Of a stretch of 64,000 bases of DNA, positions 53,156-62,566 are shown one piece after another. The position numbers were made by a program, and so were the translations under genes. Numbering within the stretch: position 1 is the stretch's first letter; the number at the start of each line of letters is the position of its first letter. The notes under the pieces were generated by a model. That model saw only the letters and a program-made list of their open reading frames with translations. It was not told where the DNA came from and made no database searches. This stretch comes from Novosphingobium sediminis (GTDB taxonomy: Bacteria; Pseudomonadota; Alphaproteobacteria; Sphingomonadales; Sphingomonadaceae): positions 1-64,000 of the forward strand of contig NZ_BJYR01000025.1 of NCBI RefSeq assembly GCF_007991615.1, written 5' to 3'.

Positions 53156-54243
53156 GCCGCCGCCATCGCAGCCTGATCGGCGTGGTTGCCGGTTTCGGTC
53201 CGTTCGCGCGGCCGGGGCTGCGCCGTGCGATCCTCGGCGGCGCGTTCATCATCGCCGTGCTGCTCGCGCTCTTTCCGGAGAAGCACCGGGCAGCCGTCAC
53301 CCTGACCCCGACCGATCCGGCCAGCTTGGGCCTTTCCGGCACGCTGGGCCAGCTTGGCGCGGTGCAGAGCGTGTTCGGCAATCAGGCCGCGGTCGAGGTC
53401 AGCCTGCGCATCGCGCGGAGCGACTATGTGCGCTCGAAGGTCGCCGACCGAGTGAAGCTCGACGACTATCTCGGCAAGCAGCGGGTTGATACGCTGCGCT
53501 GGCTTGATCGCAAGGTGGACGTTCACGCCTTGCGCGGCGGCATCATCGAGTTCGAGCTGACGTTGCCCGATGGCGCGCTGGCACGGCGGGTGGTCGATGC
53601 CTACGCCTCGGCCGTGCGCGAGCAGCTCGCCACGATTTCGCGTACGCAGACCGCCTACAAGCGCGACATTCTGCTCGACCTTGTCGAGCAGTCCAGCAAG
53701 CGCCTGAGCAAGGCGCAGGAAGCGTACGACACCTTCCGCCTGCGCACCCGCTACAGCTCGCCGCAAGCCGCGATCTTGGCTGTCGGCGACCGCGTCCCCA
53801 AGCTTGAGGACGAGATCAAGTCGAAGCGCATCCAGCTGGCGGCGGCTCGCCAGTTCTACACCGACGACAACATGAACGTGCGGCAAGTCCTCGCCGAGAT
53901 CGACGCGCTGCAGCAGCAGCTTGCCAAGATCCGTTCGATCGCGCCGGGTGACGACAACTCGGTCGGCCGGGTCGTTCGCGAGTCCACAGAAGTGGATCGC
54001 CTGCGCCGCGATCTCGATCTCGCGCAAGCGCTGTATGATAACTACAAGCGCTACCTGCAGGGCACCTCGGTCGAGGATCTCACCTCGACCGCCAACGTGC
54101 GTATCCTCGAGCCGGCCTACATCGACAGCGAACGGCAGTATAACCTGCCCTTCGTGGTCCTTGCGGTGCTCATCCTGCTGCTTGCCGGGGCGATCGAGTT
54201 CTATGAACTGCGGCCTCCGCTCGAACCGGAGAAGAAAGCGTGA
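53152..54243 (+). CDS. Polysaccharide copolymerase (Wzz/KpsE-like, no kinase domain)
   Basis: This 363-residue protein starts at GTG 53152, overlapping the exporter stop. A first membrane helix (about residues 24-42) and a last one near 325-345 flank a long periplasmic coiled coil (SSKRLSKAQEAYDTFRLRTR and RQVLAEIDALQQQLAKIR). No Walker or tyrosine-rich tail is present, so it resembles KpsE-type chain-length/export partners. It likely bridges the inner membrane to the Wza-like channel. No ABC-transporter or Wzx/Wzy gene is in the window, so the export route is undecided. Confidence 0.88.
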   Translation: MSRRHRSLIGVVAGFGPFARPGLRRAILGGAFIIAVLLALFPEKHRAAVTLTPTDPASLGLSGTLGQLGAVQSVFGNQAAVEVSLRIARSDYVRSKVADRVKLDDYLGKQRVDTLRWLDRKVDVHALRGGIIEFELTLPDGALARRVVDAYASAVREQLATISRTQTAYKRDILLDLVEQSSKRLSKAQEAYDTFRLRTRYSSPQAAILAVGDRVPKLEDEIKSKRIQLAAARQFYTDDNMNVRQVLAEIDALQQQLAKIRSIAPGDDNSVGRVVRESTEVDRLRRDLDLAQALYDNYKRYLQGTSVEDLTSTANVRILEPAYIDSERQYNLPFVVLAVLILLLAGAIEFYELRPPLEPEKKA

Positions 54244-55214
54244 ATGCCCCGATGTCTCCTGCCGTGAGGCCCGACATTTCGGTCATCATCCCGTGCTACA
54301 ACGAGGAAGAGAACGCCGAGGCGATCTGCCGGGCCGCCACGCGCGAACTCGAGGCGGTGGGCGTCAGCTTCGAGATCATATTCATCGACAATGATTCCGC
54401 CGATGCGACGGTGGCGATCATCAAGCGGCTCTGCGCGGCGGACCCGCGCGTCAAGCTGATCGTCAACAGTCGCAATTTCGGCCAGATGCGATCGCCGACC
54501 CACGCGATCTATCAGGCCACCGGGCGCGCGGTGATCGGCCTTTGCGCCGATTTCCAGGACCCGCCGCAGATGATCCCGCAGTTCATCGAACGCTGGCGGG
54601 CCGGAACCGACATCGTCCTCGGCGTGCGCGAGGTGGAGAAAGTCGGCGCCATCCACGGCGCGCTGCGCAAGATGTCGTACGCGCTGGCCAAGAATTTCGG
54701 CGACTATCCGATCGTTCCGCAGGCGACCGGGTTCGGGCTTTATGACATGCGCGTGGTGGACGCGACGCGCACCCTTGCCGAGCCCGAGCCATTCTTTCGC
54801 GGCATGCTGGTCGAGACCGGCTTCAAGCTGGAGACGATCCCCTATGCCCGCCCACCCCGTGCGGCGGGGGCATCGAAGAACAATTTCTTCGCCCTGTTCG
54901 ATTTTGCCATGTCGGCGCTGGCGGGTTCATCGAAGAAACTGCTGCGCGTGCCGATGTACATCGGCGCTTTCGGCATCGTGATGACCTTCCTGATGCTGCT
55001 GGGCGGGCTGATTGCCTTCTTTGGCGGGCGCCCGATCGCCGGGTGGCTGATCGCGTCGGTGGTCCAGTTCCAGTTTGCGCTGCTGTTCGGCTTCCTCGGC
55101 CTGCTGGGCGACAATGTCCGCATCGTTTCGGAACGCACCCGGCGCACGCCACTGGTGATCGAACGCGAGCGGATCAACTTCGCCGATGCCTACGTCGACG
55201 CCGGCCGCCCCTGA
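54240..55214 (+). CDS. Family 2 glycosyltransferase (polyprenyl-phosphate sugar transferase-like)
   Basis: This is a 324-residue protein. The GT2 fold is visible in SVIIPCYNEEENAEAIC (about residues 14-30), and the GLCADFQDPPQ region carries a DxD-like metal site. Two C-terminal membrane helices (about 240-290) are typical of ArnC/GtrB-type enzymes that load a sugar on polyprenyl phosphate. The GTG start at 54240 overlaps the copolymerase stop. The neighbouring GtrA flippase and GT-C transferase would complete a GtrA-GtrB-transferase side-chain module. Confidence 0.9.
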   Translation: MNAPMSPAVRPDISVIIPCYNEEENAEAICRAATRELEAVGVSFEIIFIDNDSADATVAIIKRLCAADPRVKLIVNSRNFGQMRSPTHAIYQATGRAVIGLCADFQDPPQMIPQFIERWRAGTDIVLGVREVEKVGAIHGALRKMSYALAKNFGDYPIVPQATGFGLYDMRVVDATRTLAEPEPFFRGMLVETGFKLETIPYARPPRAAGASKNNFFALFDFAMSALAGSSKKLLRVPMYIGAFGIVMTFLMLLGGLIAFFGGRPIAGWLIASVVQFQFALLFGFLGLLGDNVRIVSERTRRTPLVIERERINFADAYVDAGRP

Positions 55215-55648
55215 TGGCGGGCGGCAGCGGCTTTCTGGCGCGAACGCTCGATAGCCTCGCCGCGCGGGTGCCCGGCTGGGAGCATCTGCGGCAGATCGTG
55301 CGCTTCTATCAGGCCGCGATCATCAACACCGCGTTCGGCATCTCGCTCTATTCGCTGCTCGTCTGGCTGGGGATGAACCTCTTCGCGGCGCAAGCGGTGG
55401 CCCACGTGCTTGGCAGCACATTCAACTACATGACCTATTCGCGCCATGTCTTCGCCGGGGCCAAGCCCGCCAAGCTGCGCTTCGCCATGTCCTACGTCGG
55501 CGCCTATCTGCTCAACCTCGTCGTGCTCTACGGCCTCTCGCGCTTCATCGCATCGCCCTACATTGCCGGGATCGGCACCGCGCTGCTCGTATCGACGATC
55601 AATTTCGTGGTGCTGAAGCGGTTGGTCTTCAGGACGCGCGCGGCATGA
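55214..55648 (+). CDS. GtrA-family membrane protein
   Basis: This 144-residue protein has four predicted helices, the GtrA pattern (IVRFYQAAIINTAFGISLYS, then GSTFNYMTYSRHVF and FVVLKRLVF). GtrA proteins are thought to flip polyprenyl-linked sugars. The start at ATG 55214 overlaps the GT2 stop by one base, and its stop overlaps the next gene by 4 bp. It fits directly with the upstream GtrB-like enzyme. Confidence 0.9.
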   Translation: MAGGSGFLARTLDSLAARVPGWEHLRQIVRFYQAAIINTAFGISLYSLLVWLGMNLFAAQAVAHVLGSTFNYMTYSRHVFAGAKPAKLRFAMSYVGAYLLNLVVLYGLSRFIASPYIAGIGTALLVSTINFVVLKRLVFRTRAA

Positions 55649-57009
55649 GCACCCGCCCGGCTGCGGCTTGGGGCAAACGGGTGGAGATCGCCTTCGCGCT
55701 GGCGGTCGTGGCGCTGATCGCGCGGGCGGCGTGGAATTTCCACCAGTACGGCTACCTGCCGCAACCGTTCTTCTACGAACCATCCGACACCTGGATGGAC
55801 TGGTTCAACACGGCCTACTGGGCCCGGGATCCGGGCACATATGACGTGTGGGGCACGATCTACCCGCCGCTGTCGTTTGTCGTCATCCGGCTGCTGGGCA
55901 TCGATTCGTGCTACGGGCGCAGCGCAGTGACCAGCGACATGCTGACGATCCGCGATTGCGATTGGCTTGGCATCGTGGCGATCCATGTGATTTTCGCGAT
56001 CAACATCGTGCTGATCGCGCGCACCTTCCGCAAGATCGACCGCAAGACAGCGCTGCCCCGCACGGTGGCCCTTGCGCTGGGCATGCCGATGCTGTTCGCG
56101 CTGGAGCGGGGAAACATCCTGCTGCTGACGTTCACCTGCTTTCTGCTTGCCTTCGGCCCCTTGCTGCATTCGGCACGGCTGCGCTGGGTGGCTGCCGGGC
56201 TTGCCATCAACTTCAAGGTCTACCTGCTCGGAGCGGTGTTCGCCCTGCTGCTCAAACGCCGCTGGCGCTGGGTGGAAGGCGCCCTCATAGCGACCGTGCT
56301 GGTCTACACCGCCTCTTATTTCCTGCTCGGCACAGGCACGCCGGTGCAGGTGATCCAGAACATCACGCGCTATTCGTCCGGCTTCGAGGCGGGTCAGGTG
56401 CTCGATATCTGGTACTCGATCACTTATGCGCCGCTGGTCTCGCTGCTCAAGGGCAGCGTCTTTCCGGTGACGACCATCGTCGGCAGCGAAACGGCCGAGA
56501 TCGGGCTGAGGCTCATCAGCGTGCTGGTGCCGGCTGGCCAGATCTCGATCCTGCTGGCCGCGATCGCCGTATGGCTGCGCCCAGAAGCCGTCTCATCCAG
56601 CCGCGCGGTGTTCCTCGGCACGGCCATGGCGCTGATCAGTTCAGAAGCGGGCGGCTATACCCAGATCCTGGTGATCCTGCTGGTGTTCATGGAGCCGTGG
56701 CGTGGGGTTGCCCGGCCGATCGCGATTGTCCTGTGCTACGTCCTGTGCCTGCCGGGAGACATCATCATCGGCTCCGTGCCTCCATTCGTGCGCGACAGTT
56801 ACCTCGCCGGGCGCGCGGTGGAGATCAATATGGGCGTGGGCCTCGGCATGTTCCTGCGGCCGGGCATCCTCATCGGCATCGCCATCGCGATGTCGTGCTG
56901 CACCATCAGCGAAGTCTGGCGAGACATGCGGCAGGACGGCCTTGGCGAGCGGCGGCGTTTCCGGCGCGATGCGCGGCTGCTGCCAGCCTCATTCTACAAG
57001 CGCGGCTGA
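55645..57009 (+). CDS. Multi-spanning membrane glycosyltransferase (GT87/DUF2029-like)
   Basis: This 454-residue protein has about ten hydrophobic helices. Its first periplasmic loop has acidic residues (EPSDTWMDW), and IYPPLSF plus LERGNILLL (about 155) recall DUF2029/GT87 mannosyltransferases. It would be the acceptor-specific GT-C that uses the GtrA/GtrB-supplied sugar. It is coupled to gtrA and ends the polysaccharide operon, converging on the FkbM gene after 12 bp. The family call is tentative. Confidence 0.75.
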   Translation: MSTRPAAAWGKRVEIAFALAVVALIARAAWNFHQYGYLPQPFFYEPSDTWMDWFNTAYWARDPGTYDVWGTIYPPLSFVVIRLLGIDSCYGRSAVTSDMLTIRDCDWLGIVAIHVIFAINIVLIARTFRKIDRKTALPRTVALALGMPMLFALERGNILLLTFTCFLLAFGPLLHSARLRWVAAGLAINFKVYLLGAVFALLLKRRWRWVEGALIATVLVYTASYFLLGTGTPVQVIQNITRYSSGFEAGQVLDIWYSITYAPLVSLLKGSVFPVTTIVGSETAEIGLRLISVLVPAGQISILLAAIAVWLRPEAVSSSRAVFLGTAMALISSEAGGYTQILVILLVFMEPWRGVARPIAIVLCYVLCLPGDIIIGSVPPFVRDSYLAGRAVEINMGVGLGMFLRPGILIGIAIAMSCCTISEVWRDMRQDGLGERRRFRRDARLLPASFYKRG

Positions 57010-57021
57010 AGCGGCCTCGCT

Positions 57022-58164
57022 TCAGTTCCAATCGACGTAGAGCACCGTGTCATAGCCATTGTAGCCGTGCTGGCGCAGGGCATAACGGCCACCGGGGATC
57101 ATGCCGTCGATCTTGAGCGGCAGTTCCCACAGGTCGCTAGGCTTGTGATAGACCGCGATGGCGATGCGCGGACGATGCTGGCAGAGCAGACCCGCCATGC
57201 CATCGAGCGCACCAGCCTCGAAGCCTTCGATATCGAGCTTGACCATGTCCAGCCGTTCGAGCGTCAGCACATCGTCCACACGCACTACCGGCACGATCTC
57301 GACATCGGTGTGCGCCGCAGGATCCACCGCGCGCGAGGCATCGGCATTGCCGGCCGCGAAGGTAATCACGCCGGTTTCCGCGCCGACACCGCAAGGAAAC
57401 AGCACCGCCTCCCCCAGATCGCCGGCGCGTGATTTCACGAAGGCGCCGAGGTGGCGGAAATTCGCGCGGTCAGGCTCGAACGCGTACCACTTTTCGAGGC
57501 GCACGGCGGCCTTGGTGGCGGTTTCCAGCAGATCGCCGGGGAAGGCACCGCCATCGATGACGGCAATCGCATCCTTGCCGATGGGCAGGTCTGCGGGGAA
57601 ATACTGCCGATCGCGATCGACCACCGGGTGATCTTCCGGCTGCCCGCTGATGCGATAGGCCACCAGCCCATCCAGCACCGCGCGCGAGGCATCATCGACA
57701 AGCAGGGCGCGGACCCGCGCTATCGCTTCGGCCTGATCGACCGGCAAGGTCCGGCTCGCCTGCCAGTAGTTGCCGAGCGCGGGATCAACGACATCGGGCA
57801 GTTCGGGCACGAACACCGTTTCGGCAAAGCCGCTGCTGCGCGCCCAAGCGGCGACTTCATCGATCGGGGTGCGGAAATTGTTGATCGCCATGACGAGCAC
57901 GGCATCACCGGCCCGCTGCGGATCGACCGCCGCGCGTTCGAACACGGGCAGGCCATCGATTTCCTGCCCCGGGCGCGCCGCGCCATCGATGAAGCCCTGC
58001 ACCGGGTAACCCTGCGCGGCAAGGCTGGCGGCGACCTGCCTGCCATAGCCGCCCGCGCCATAGACCAGCGCACCCTTATCGCGCAGCACGGCCTGCAAAC
58101 GCTCTGCCGACCGGTGCTCCATCGCCCAATCAAACCGGGTCTTCATCAATGCATCGCTTGCCAT
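57022..58164 (-). CDS. FkbM-family methyltransferase
   Basis: I set the start at ATG 58164 (380 residues). A longer in-frame reading to 58215 or beyond is possible. The first 120 residues include ALVYGAGGYGRQVA, a nucleotide-binding-like Rossmann start. The C-terminal part has the FkbM AdoMet fold (VIDGGAFPGDLLE, then VKLDIEGFE near residue 310). FkbM proteins methylate sugars or polyketides. The position beside the polysaccharide locus suggests O-methylation of the polymer. It is transcribed against that operon. Confidence 0.83.
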   Translation of the reverse strand: MASDALMKTRFDWAMEHRSAERLQAVLRDKGALVYGAGGYGRQVAASLAAQGYPVQGFIDGAARPGQEIDGLPVFERAAVDPQRAGDAVLVMAINNFRTPIDEVAAWARSSGFAETVFVPELPDVVDPALGNYWQASRTLPVDQAEAIARVRALLVDDASRAVLDGLVAYRISGQPEDHPVVDRDRQYFPADLPIGKDAIAVIDGGAFPGDLLETATKAAVRLEKWYAFEPDRANFRHLGAFVKSRAGDLGEAVLFPCGVGAETGVITFAAGNADASRAVDPAAHTDVEIVPVVRVDDVLTLERLDMVKLDIEGFEAGALDGMAGLLCQHRPRIAIAVYHKPSDLWELPLKIDGMIPGGRYALRQHGYNGYDTVLYVDWN

Positions 58165-58321
58165 GCGTGTGTGGTTCTCAACCTCTGCCGGGCCGCAAAA
58201 GTGCGGCTCTGGCATGTCCGCCACAGCGGTATTGGCAGGCGCCAGCCTTGTCCAGAACGGATGGGGCTGAAACGGATATGCCGGTGCAACCCCCGCCAGG
58301 CAGGCAGGGGTTGCGCCCGGT

Positions 58322-59419
58322 TCAGGCTGCGCGTGCGGTGGCGGCAAACGGGTAATCGGTGTAGCCATCGGCCCCGCCGCCATAGATGCGCGCGGCGTTG
58401 AGCGGGTTCATCGGCAGGCCTTCCGCCAAGCGGCGCGGCAAATCGGGATTGGCGATGAACAGGCGCCCGAAGGAAGCGGCATCGATCTCGCCTGCGGTAA
58501 GCGCTTCACGGGCACGCTCACCGGTGTAGCTGCCGTTGGCGATGTAGTTGCCGCCGAACGCCTTGCGGACGAGCTGCGGATCGACAATCCGCTGGAAGGG
58601 ATCGCCGCGCGGATCGCTCGGTTCGACGCAGTGGAGATAGGCAAGGCCGCGCTTGCCGAGTTGCTGCGCCACATAGCCGAAGACGGCGGCGGGATTGCTG
58701 TCGCTCATGCCGTTGATGGTGAGCGAGGGCGAGAGGCGAATGCCGACGCGGTCTGCACCCCACACGCCGACGACCGCATCGGTTACCTCGAGCGTCAAGC
58801 GGGCGCGGTTTTCGATGCTGCCGCCATAGGCATCGGTGCGGTGATTGGTGCCATCGCGCAGGAACTGGTCGAGCAGGTAGGCGTTGGCGCTGTGGATCTC
58901 TACGCCATCGAAACCGGCGGCCTTGGCGTTGATCGCGGCGCGGCGGTAGTCCTCGATGATGCCCGGAATTTCGGCGAGCTCAAGCGCGCGGGGCACCACG
59001 AAAGGCTGCGGGCCTTCATAGGTGTGGGCATGGCCCTCAAGGCCGATGGCGCTGGGCGCGACGGGCAGCGCGCCGCCGGGCTGGAGCGAGGGGTGCGACA
59101 GCCGGCCGACATGCCAGAGCTGCAGCATCATGCGCCCGCCCGCAGCGTGGACCGCATCCGCCACCTCGCGCCAGCCTTCGACCTGACGCTCGCTGTAGAT
59201 GCCCGGCGCGTTCGCATAGCCCTTGCCCTGCGGCGAGATATGCGTTGCCTCCGAAACGATCAGCCCGGCGCTGGCACGCTGCGCATAGTAGATCTGCTGA
59301 AGTTCGTGCGGGGCTTCATCCGCATTGGCGCGGGTGCGCGTGAGCGGGGCCATCACGATGCGGTTGGCAGCCTCGATCGCGCCATAGCGAATGGGCTGGA
59401 ACAGGGGATCTTCGGTCAT
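58322..59419 (-). CDS. Old yellow enzyme-type alkene reductase
   Basis: This 365-residue FMN enzyme has the OYE barrel motifs PLTRTRA (residues 25-31), HVGRLSHPSL, GFDGVEIHSANAYLLDQFL and GGSIENR. It reduces activated C=C bonds or nitro groups with NAD(P)H. The substrate pair HSAN (His/Asn) is intact. It is followed downstream on the same strand by nothing coupled, and upstream by an AhpD-like gene 53 bp away. It is probably a stress or xenobiotic detoxification enzyme. Confidence 0.92.
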   Translation of the reverse strand: MTEDPLFQPIRYGAIEAANRIVMAPLTRTRANADEAPHELQQIYYAQRASAGLIVSEATHISPQGKGYANAPGIYSERQVEGWREVADAVHAAGGRMMLQLWHVGRLSHPSLQPGGALPVAPSAIGLEGHAHTYEGPQPFVVPRALELAEIPGIIEDYRRAAINAKAAGFDGVEIHSANAYLLDQFLRDGTNHRTDAYGGSIENRARLTLEVTDAVVGVWGADRVGIRLSPSLTINGMSDSNPAAVFGYVAQQLGKRGLAYLHCVEPSDPRGDPFQRIVDPQLVRKAFGGNYIANGSYTGERAREALTAGEIDAASFGRLFIANPDLPRRLAEGLPMNPLNAARIYGGGADGYTDYPFAATARAA

Positions 59420-59472
59420 GGACTCATCCTTTTGCGGCTGCGAGCGGGCGAAACCCGTTCAGAAGGCGCGGC

Positions 59473-60024
59473 TCACGCGGCGAGGTGGGTTTCGAGCGCA
59501 GGGGCTGCCGGGAAATCGACGGGGACCTTGGTCACGGCGTGGAGGTAGTTGGTGATCATCTTGTCACCGATGGTGACGATGACATCGACGAGGTTTTCCG
59601 CGGTCCATCCGGCGCCGAAGAACGCATCGACGAGGGCTTCATCGGCCTGCCCGCGGTTCACTGCGATCGAGCGGGTCAGCCGGGCCAGCGCATCGAGCTT
59701 AACGTCCGCAGCGAGGCTGCCGGCGCGGATTTCGAGGATCTGCGCATCGGAGAAGCCGTTCAGCTTGCCCAGCGCAGTGTGCGCAGCGAGGCAATAGGCG
59801 CAGTCGTTGACCTGGCTGACGACGAGGTTGACCACTTCGCGGGCCTTGGCATTGAGCGACGACTTGGCCGACTGCAGCGCAAGATAGGTGCCCAGCGCGT
59901 TGTTCGAATGCGCGAGGGTGGCATAGAGATTGGGCACAAAGCCGAGCTGGCCCTTCAGGCCATCGAACAGGCTCTGGTTGCCAGCCGAAACGGTATCGCG
60001 GGTGGGGACAGTGAAAGCGGTCAT
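59473..60024 (-). CDS. AhpD/carboxymuconolactone decarboxylase-like protein
   Basis: This 183-residue protein has the active motif CAYCLAAHTALGK (about residues 77-89). The two cysteines and His are as in AhpD-type peroxidase partners. It likely acts in thiol-dependent peroxide reduction. It lies directly upstream of the OYE gene on the same strand, so the two probably form a small oxidative/electrophile stress operon. A different CMD-family protein is encoded at 23204-23731. Confidence 0.9.
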   Translation of the reverse strand: MTAFTVPTRDTVSAGNQSLFDGLKGQLGFVPNLYATLAHSNNALGTYLALQSAKSSLNAKAREVVNLVVSQVNDCAYCLAAHTALGKLNGFSDAQILEIRAGSLAADVKLDALARLTRSIAVNRGQADEALVDAFFGAGWTAENLVDVIVTIGDKMITNYLHAVTKVPVDFPAAPALETHLAA

Positions 60025-60195
60025 CGTCAGGCTCCTTCAAGAGGGCGGCGTGGTTGCCGTGCCCCCTTGATGGCCCGCGATGCCGCATTCCGGCAGATTT
60101 CCCGTCGCGATTTGCCCTATGCCCAAGCGGAATAGATCATCATGATTTGGCGCAGCATATTGGCTTGAGAGGCATGGCCAGCAGACTGCGGCGCG

Positions 60196-60957
60196 CTAGA
60201 TGCCTGCCAGCCTGAGCGCGGCGCTGAGATCCGGCGCGGTCAACGCCGGAGCCGGGGGGAGTGGTTCGGCCGGAACACCCAGCCGGTTGATCCATGCGGT
60301 ACGATAGCCGAACCAGGTAGCCCCGAGCGCATCCCAGCCGCCAAATGCCACGAAGCCGATCGCCTCGCGCGGCAAGCCGAAGGCATCCGGCCCCATTGCA
60401 TAAGCGCGGGGCGACGGTTTGAATGCGTGCACCCGGTCGGTCGACAGCGGCGGTTCCATCAGATCATCGAGATGGTTCGCCCGCATGGCGGCCTGCAGCA
60501 TCGGCGCGCTCAGATTCGAGAGGAATGCCAGCCGCAAACCTGCCCGCCGCATCGTCTCAAGCACAGGCCGGGCATCGGGCCAGAGTGGCAGCTGCGCAAA
60601 CACCGTTACCAGATCGCGTCGCTCCGCTTCGGTCACGCTCAGATGCAAAGACGCCGCACTGAACGCCAGCGCGGCATCGGCAACCGCCTCGAACCCGCTG
60701 TAGCGCCCAGCCGAGGTCTCCAGCCACGACAGCGCGAAGAGCTTGTTCATCCACGCGGTTGCCAGCGCGGCACCCTTTTCGGGAAACCGCGAGACCACCG
60801 CAGCAGCGACCGCACGCACATCGAAGATGGTAAATCCATCAAAAGCCAGCGCCCGGATAGAACCCGATCCAGCCTCGGCCGGACTGGAAAGGGCAGGCAC
60901 CAGCGCCGCACTGGCAAGCTGGAGCGCGGATCGGCGCGAAAGGGGGAATTGGGTCAT
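60196..60957 (-). CDS. Exported haloacid dehalogenase type II-like protein
   Basis: The protein has 253 residues. It begins with an arginine-pair export signal (TQFPLSRRSALQLASAALVP), unusual for this normally cytoplasmic family. The HAD domain has nucleophile Asp in LAFDGFTIFD (one residue shorter than the usual FDxxGTLFD spacing), motif II FLSNLSA, and the type II haloacid dehalogenase stretch FVAFGGWDALGATWFGYRTAW. It could release halide from 2-haloacids in the periplasm or act on another leaving group. Activity is uncertain because the first motif is altered. Confidence 0.82.
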   Translation of the reverse strand: MTQFPLSRRSALQLASAALVPALSSPAEAGSGSIRALAFDGFTIFDVRAVAAAVVSRFPEKGAALATAWMNKLFALSWLETSAGRYSGFEAVADAALAFSAASLHLSVTEAERRDLVTVFAQLPLWPDARPVLETMRRAGLRLAFLSNLSAPMLQAAMRANHLDDLMEPPLSTDRVHAFKPSPRAYAMGPDAFGLPREAIGFVAFGGWDALGATWFGYRTAWINRLGVPAEPLPPAPALTAPDLSAALRLAGI

Positions 60958-61125
60958 GATGCTCCACAGGATCGAACAAGGTTCAATCCCATTCGCAGGA
61001 ACATGCCGAATAGTTTCAAGGGTATACGCGAAACCCGCAAGAGCACTTGCCGGCTCTGGTGAAGCGCCGCGGGGCGACCGCCGGCTTGGGCCCCAGGCAA
61101 TTGCCCTGAGGTTCAAGCATTTGTG

Positions 61126-61173
61126 TGGTGAGCCCTGCTGGGTTCGAACCAGCGACCTACTGATTAAAAGTCA
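61126..61173 (-). other. attR-like 3' fragment of tRNA-Lys(UUU)
   Basis: Read on the minus strand, this fragment holds the 3' CCA (61126-61128), the acceptor strand, a complete T arm with TTCGAAC, the variable loop, the anticodon 3' stem and a CTTTTAA anticodon loop (anticodon TTT at 61166-61168). Homology ends after three bases of the opposite stem at 61173. The D arm and 5' acceptor strand are absent. It is the duplicated attachment core left by integration into a tRNA-Lys gene. Confidence 0.85.
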
Positions 61174-61330
61174 TTTTTGGCAAGTACAGCGGCAATATCC
61201 CTGAGTACCTTTCTGTGCTCAAAGTTACTATATTTTCGTGATTTTTTGTCTCAACATCACGTTCGAATTGCCATACAGTGGCACTGCGCGCCCTGCTGCG
61301 TGGTTGTTAGGTGGTTGCTGAGATGGTCCG

Positions 61331-62566
61331 ATGGCTAAGCTGACTAAGCGTGAGATTGATGCTCTCACTGCTGTGGGCAACTCTCCCGCTTATCTCTGGG
61401 ATGACGCAGTACCTGGGTTCGGCATCAAGGCGCTTCCAAGCGGTCCGAAGCGCTTCATTCTGAAGTATCGCGCAGACGGTGGCGGCAGGAGTGCGAGACA
61501 ACGCTGGCTCACTATCGGCACATACGGACCAATAACTCTCGATCAGGCGCGTGATCTGGCACGACAGGCGCACGCGGAGATAGCCCGCGGCGGAGATCCG
61601 CAGGGTAGGAAAAGCAGCTTACGGGCTGCGCCAACTCTGAATGATGCTTGGAATCGTTTCGAAGCGGAGGAGTTGCCCCAGAAAAAGGCGCTTACGCAAC
61701 GCGACTACCGCGCCATCTGGAATGACATCATCAGCCCAAAGTTTGGAACGTCAAAGGTAGAGACGCTAGCTCGCAGCGACATCGACCGATTCCACAAAAC
61801 TTACCGCGACACACCGTATCGCGCCAATCGAGCGCTCGCTCTGCTTTCCCGGCTGATGTCCCTTGCAGAAGCTTGGGAATGGCGGACGCAGGGCTCCAAC
61901 CCCTGCAAATACGTGTCTCGGTTCGAGGAGCGGGCAAGAACAAGGTTCTTGACCAACGCCGAATTGAAGAGGCTCGGCACCGTCCTTCCAAAGCTAGAAG
62001 CGGATGGAACCATCACCTCGACGGCACGGAATGCTATTGAGCTACTCCTCCTCACGGGTGCCCGGCTCAACGAAATTCTCACCGCCAAGTGGCAATGGGT
62101 CGATTTGAAGAAGGGGGTGTTAAACCTGCCAGACAGCAAGACAGGCGCGAAGCCCGTCTATCTGAGCGAGCAGGCCAAGATAGTGCTCAAACGGCAAAAG
62201 GCGTTAGTTGCCAGCAAGCTGTTCATATTCCCTTCGGCATCCAACCCAAAGAAACCCTACATCAATCTGCGAAAACCATGGGAGCGCGTTTGCTTGAGCG
62301 CGAAGATCGATGGTGTCCGTCTGCATGATCTACGTCATACGGCTGCCAGCATTGCGGTCGCACAGGGGGCCTCACTTCCGGTCATAGGTCGACTTCTCGG
62401 CCATTCGCAGGCTCAGACCACGCAGCGGTATGCGCATGTTGATACCGATCCGGCCTTGAAGGCAGCGAACGAGATCGGCAGTTTCGTGAGCAGCGCATTC
62501 GCTCCGGCGAAGCGGCGGGCGAAAACTAAAAGGCAAATAGGCACGCCCAAACTTGCGAAAAAATGA
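61331..62566 (+). CDS. int: Tyrosine-type site-specific integrase (P4-like, DUF4102 arm domain)
   Basis: This is a 411-residue protein. The N-terminal arm-binding domain (about 5-90) has the DUF4102 pattern (AVPGFGIKALPSGPKRFILK). A SAM-like core-binding domain follows. The catalytic residues are R in TGARLNEIL, HxxR in HDLRHTAAS, H in GHSQAQTT and Y in TQRYAHVD. It would catalyse integration and excision at the tRNA-Lys site located 157 bp upstream. The gene points into the element. Confidence 0.95.
   Translation: MAKLTKREIDALTAVGNSPAYLWDDAVPGFGIKALPSGPKRFILKYRADGGGRSARQRWLTIGTYGPITLDQARDLARQAHAEIARGGDPQGRKSSLRAAPTLNDAWNRFEAEELPQKKALTQRDYRAIWNDIISPKFGTSKVETLARSDIDRFHKTYRDTPYRANRALALLSRLMSLAEAWEWRTQGSNPCKYVSRFEERARTRFLTNAELKRLGTVLPKLEADGTITSTARNAIELLLLTGARLNEILTAKWQWVDLKKGVLNLPDSKTGAKPVYLSEQAKIVLKRQKALVASKLFIFPSASNPKKPYINLRKPWERVCLSAKIDGVRLHDLRHTAASIAVAQGASLPVIGRLLGHSQAQTTQRYAHVDTDPALKAANEIGSFVSSAFAPAKRRAKTKRQIGTPKLAKK

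Noticed and set aside
61126..61173. Functional tRNA gene
   Set aside because: The D arm, 5' acceptor strand and most of the 5' anticodon stem are missing, so it is only an attachment-site remnant.
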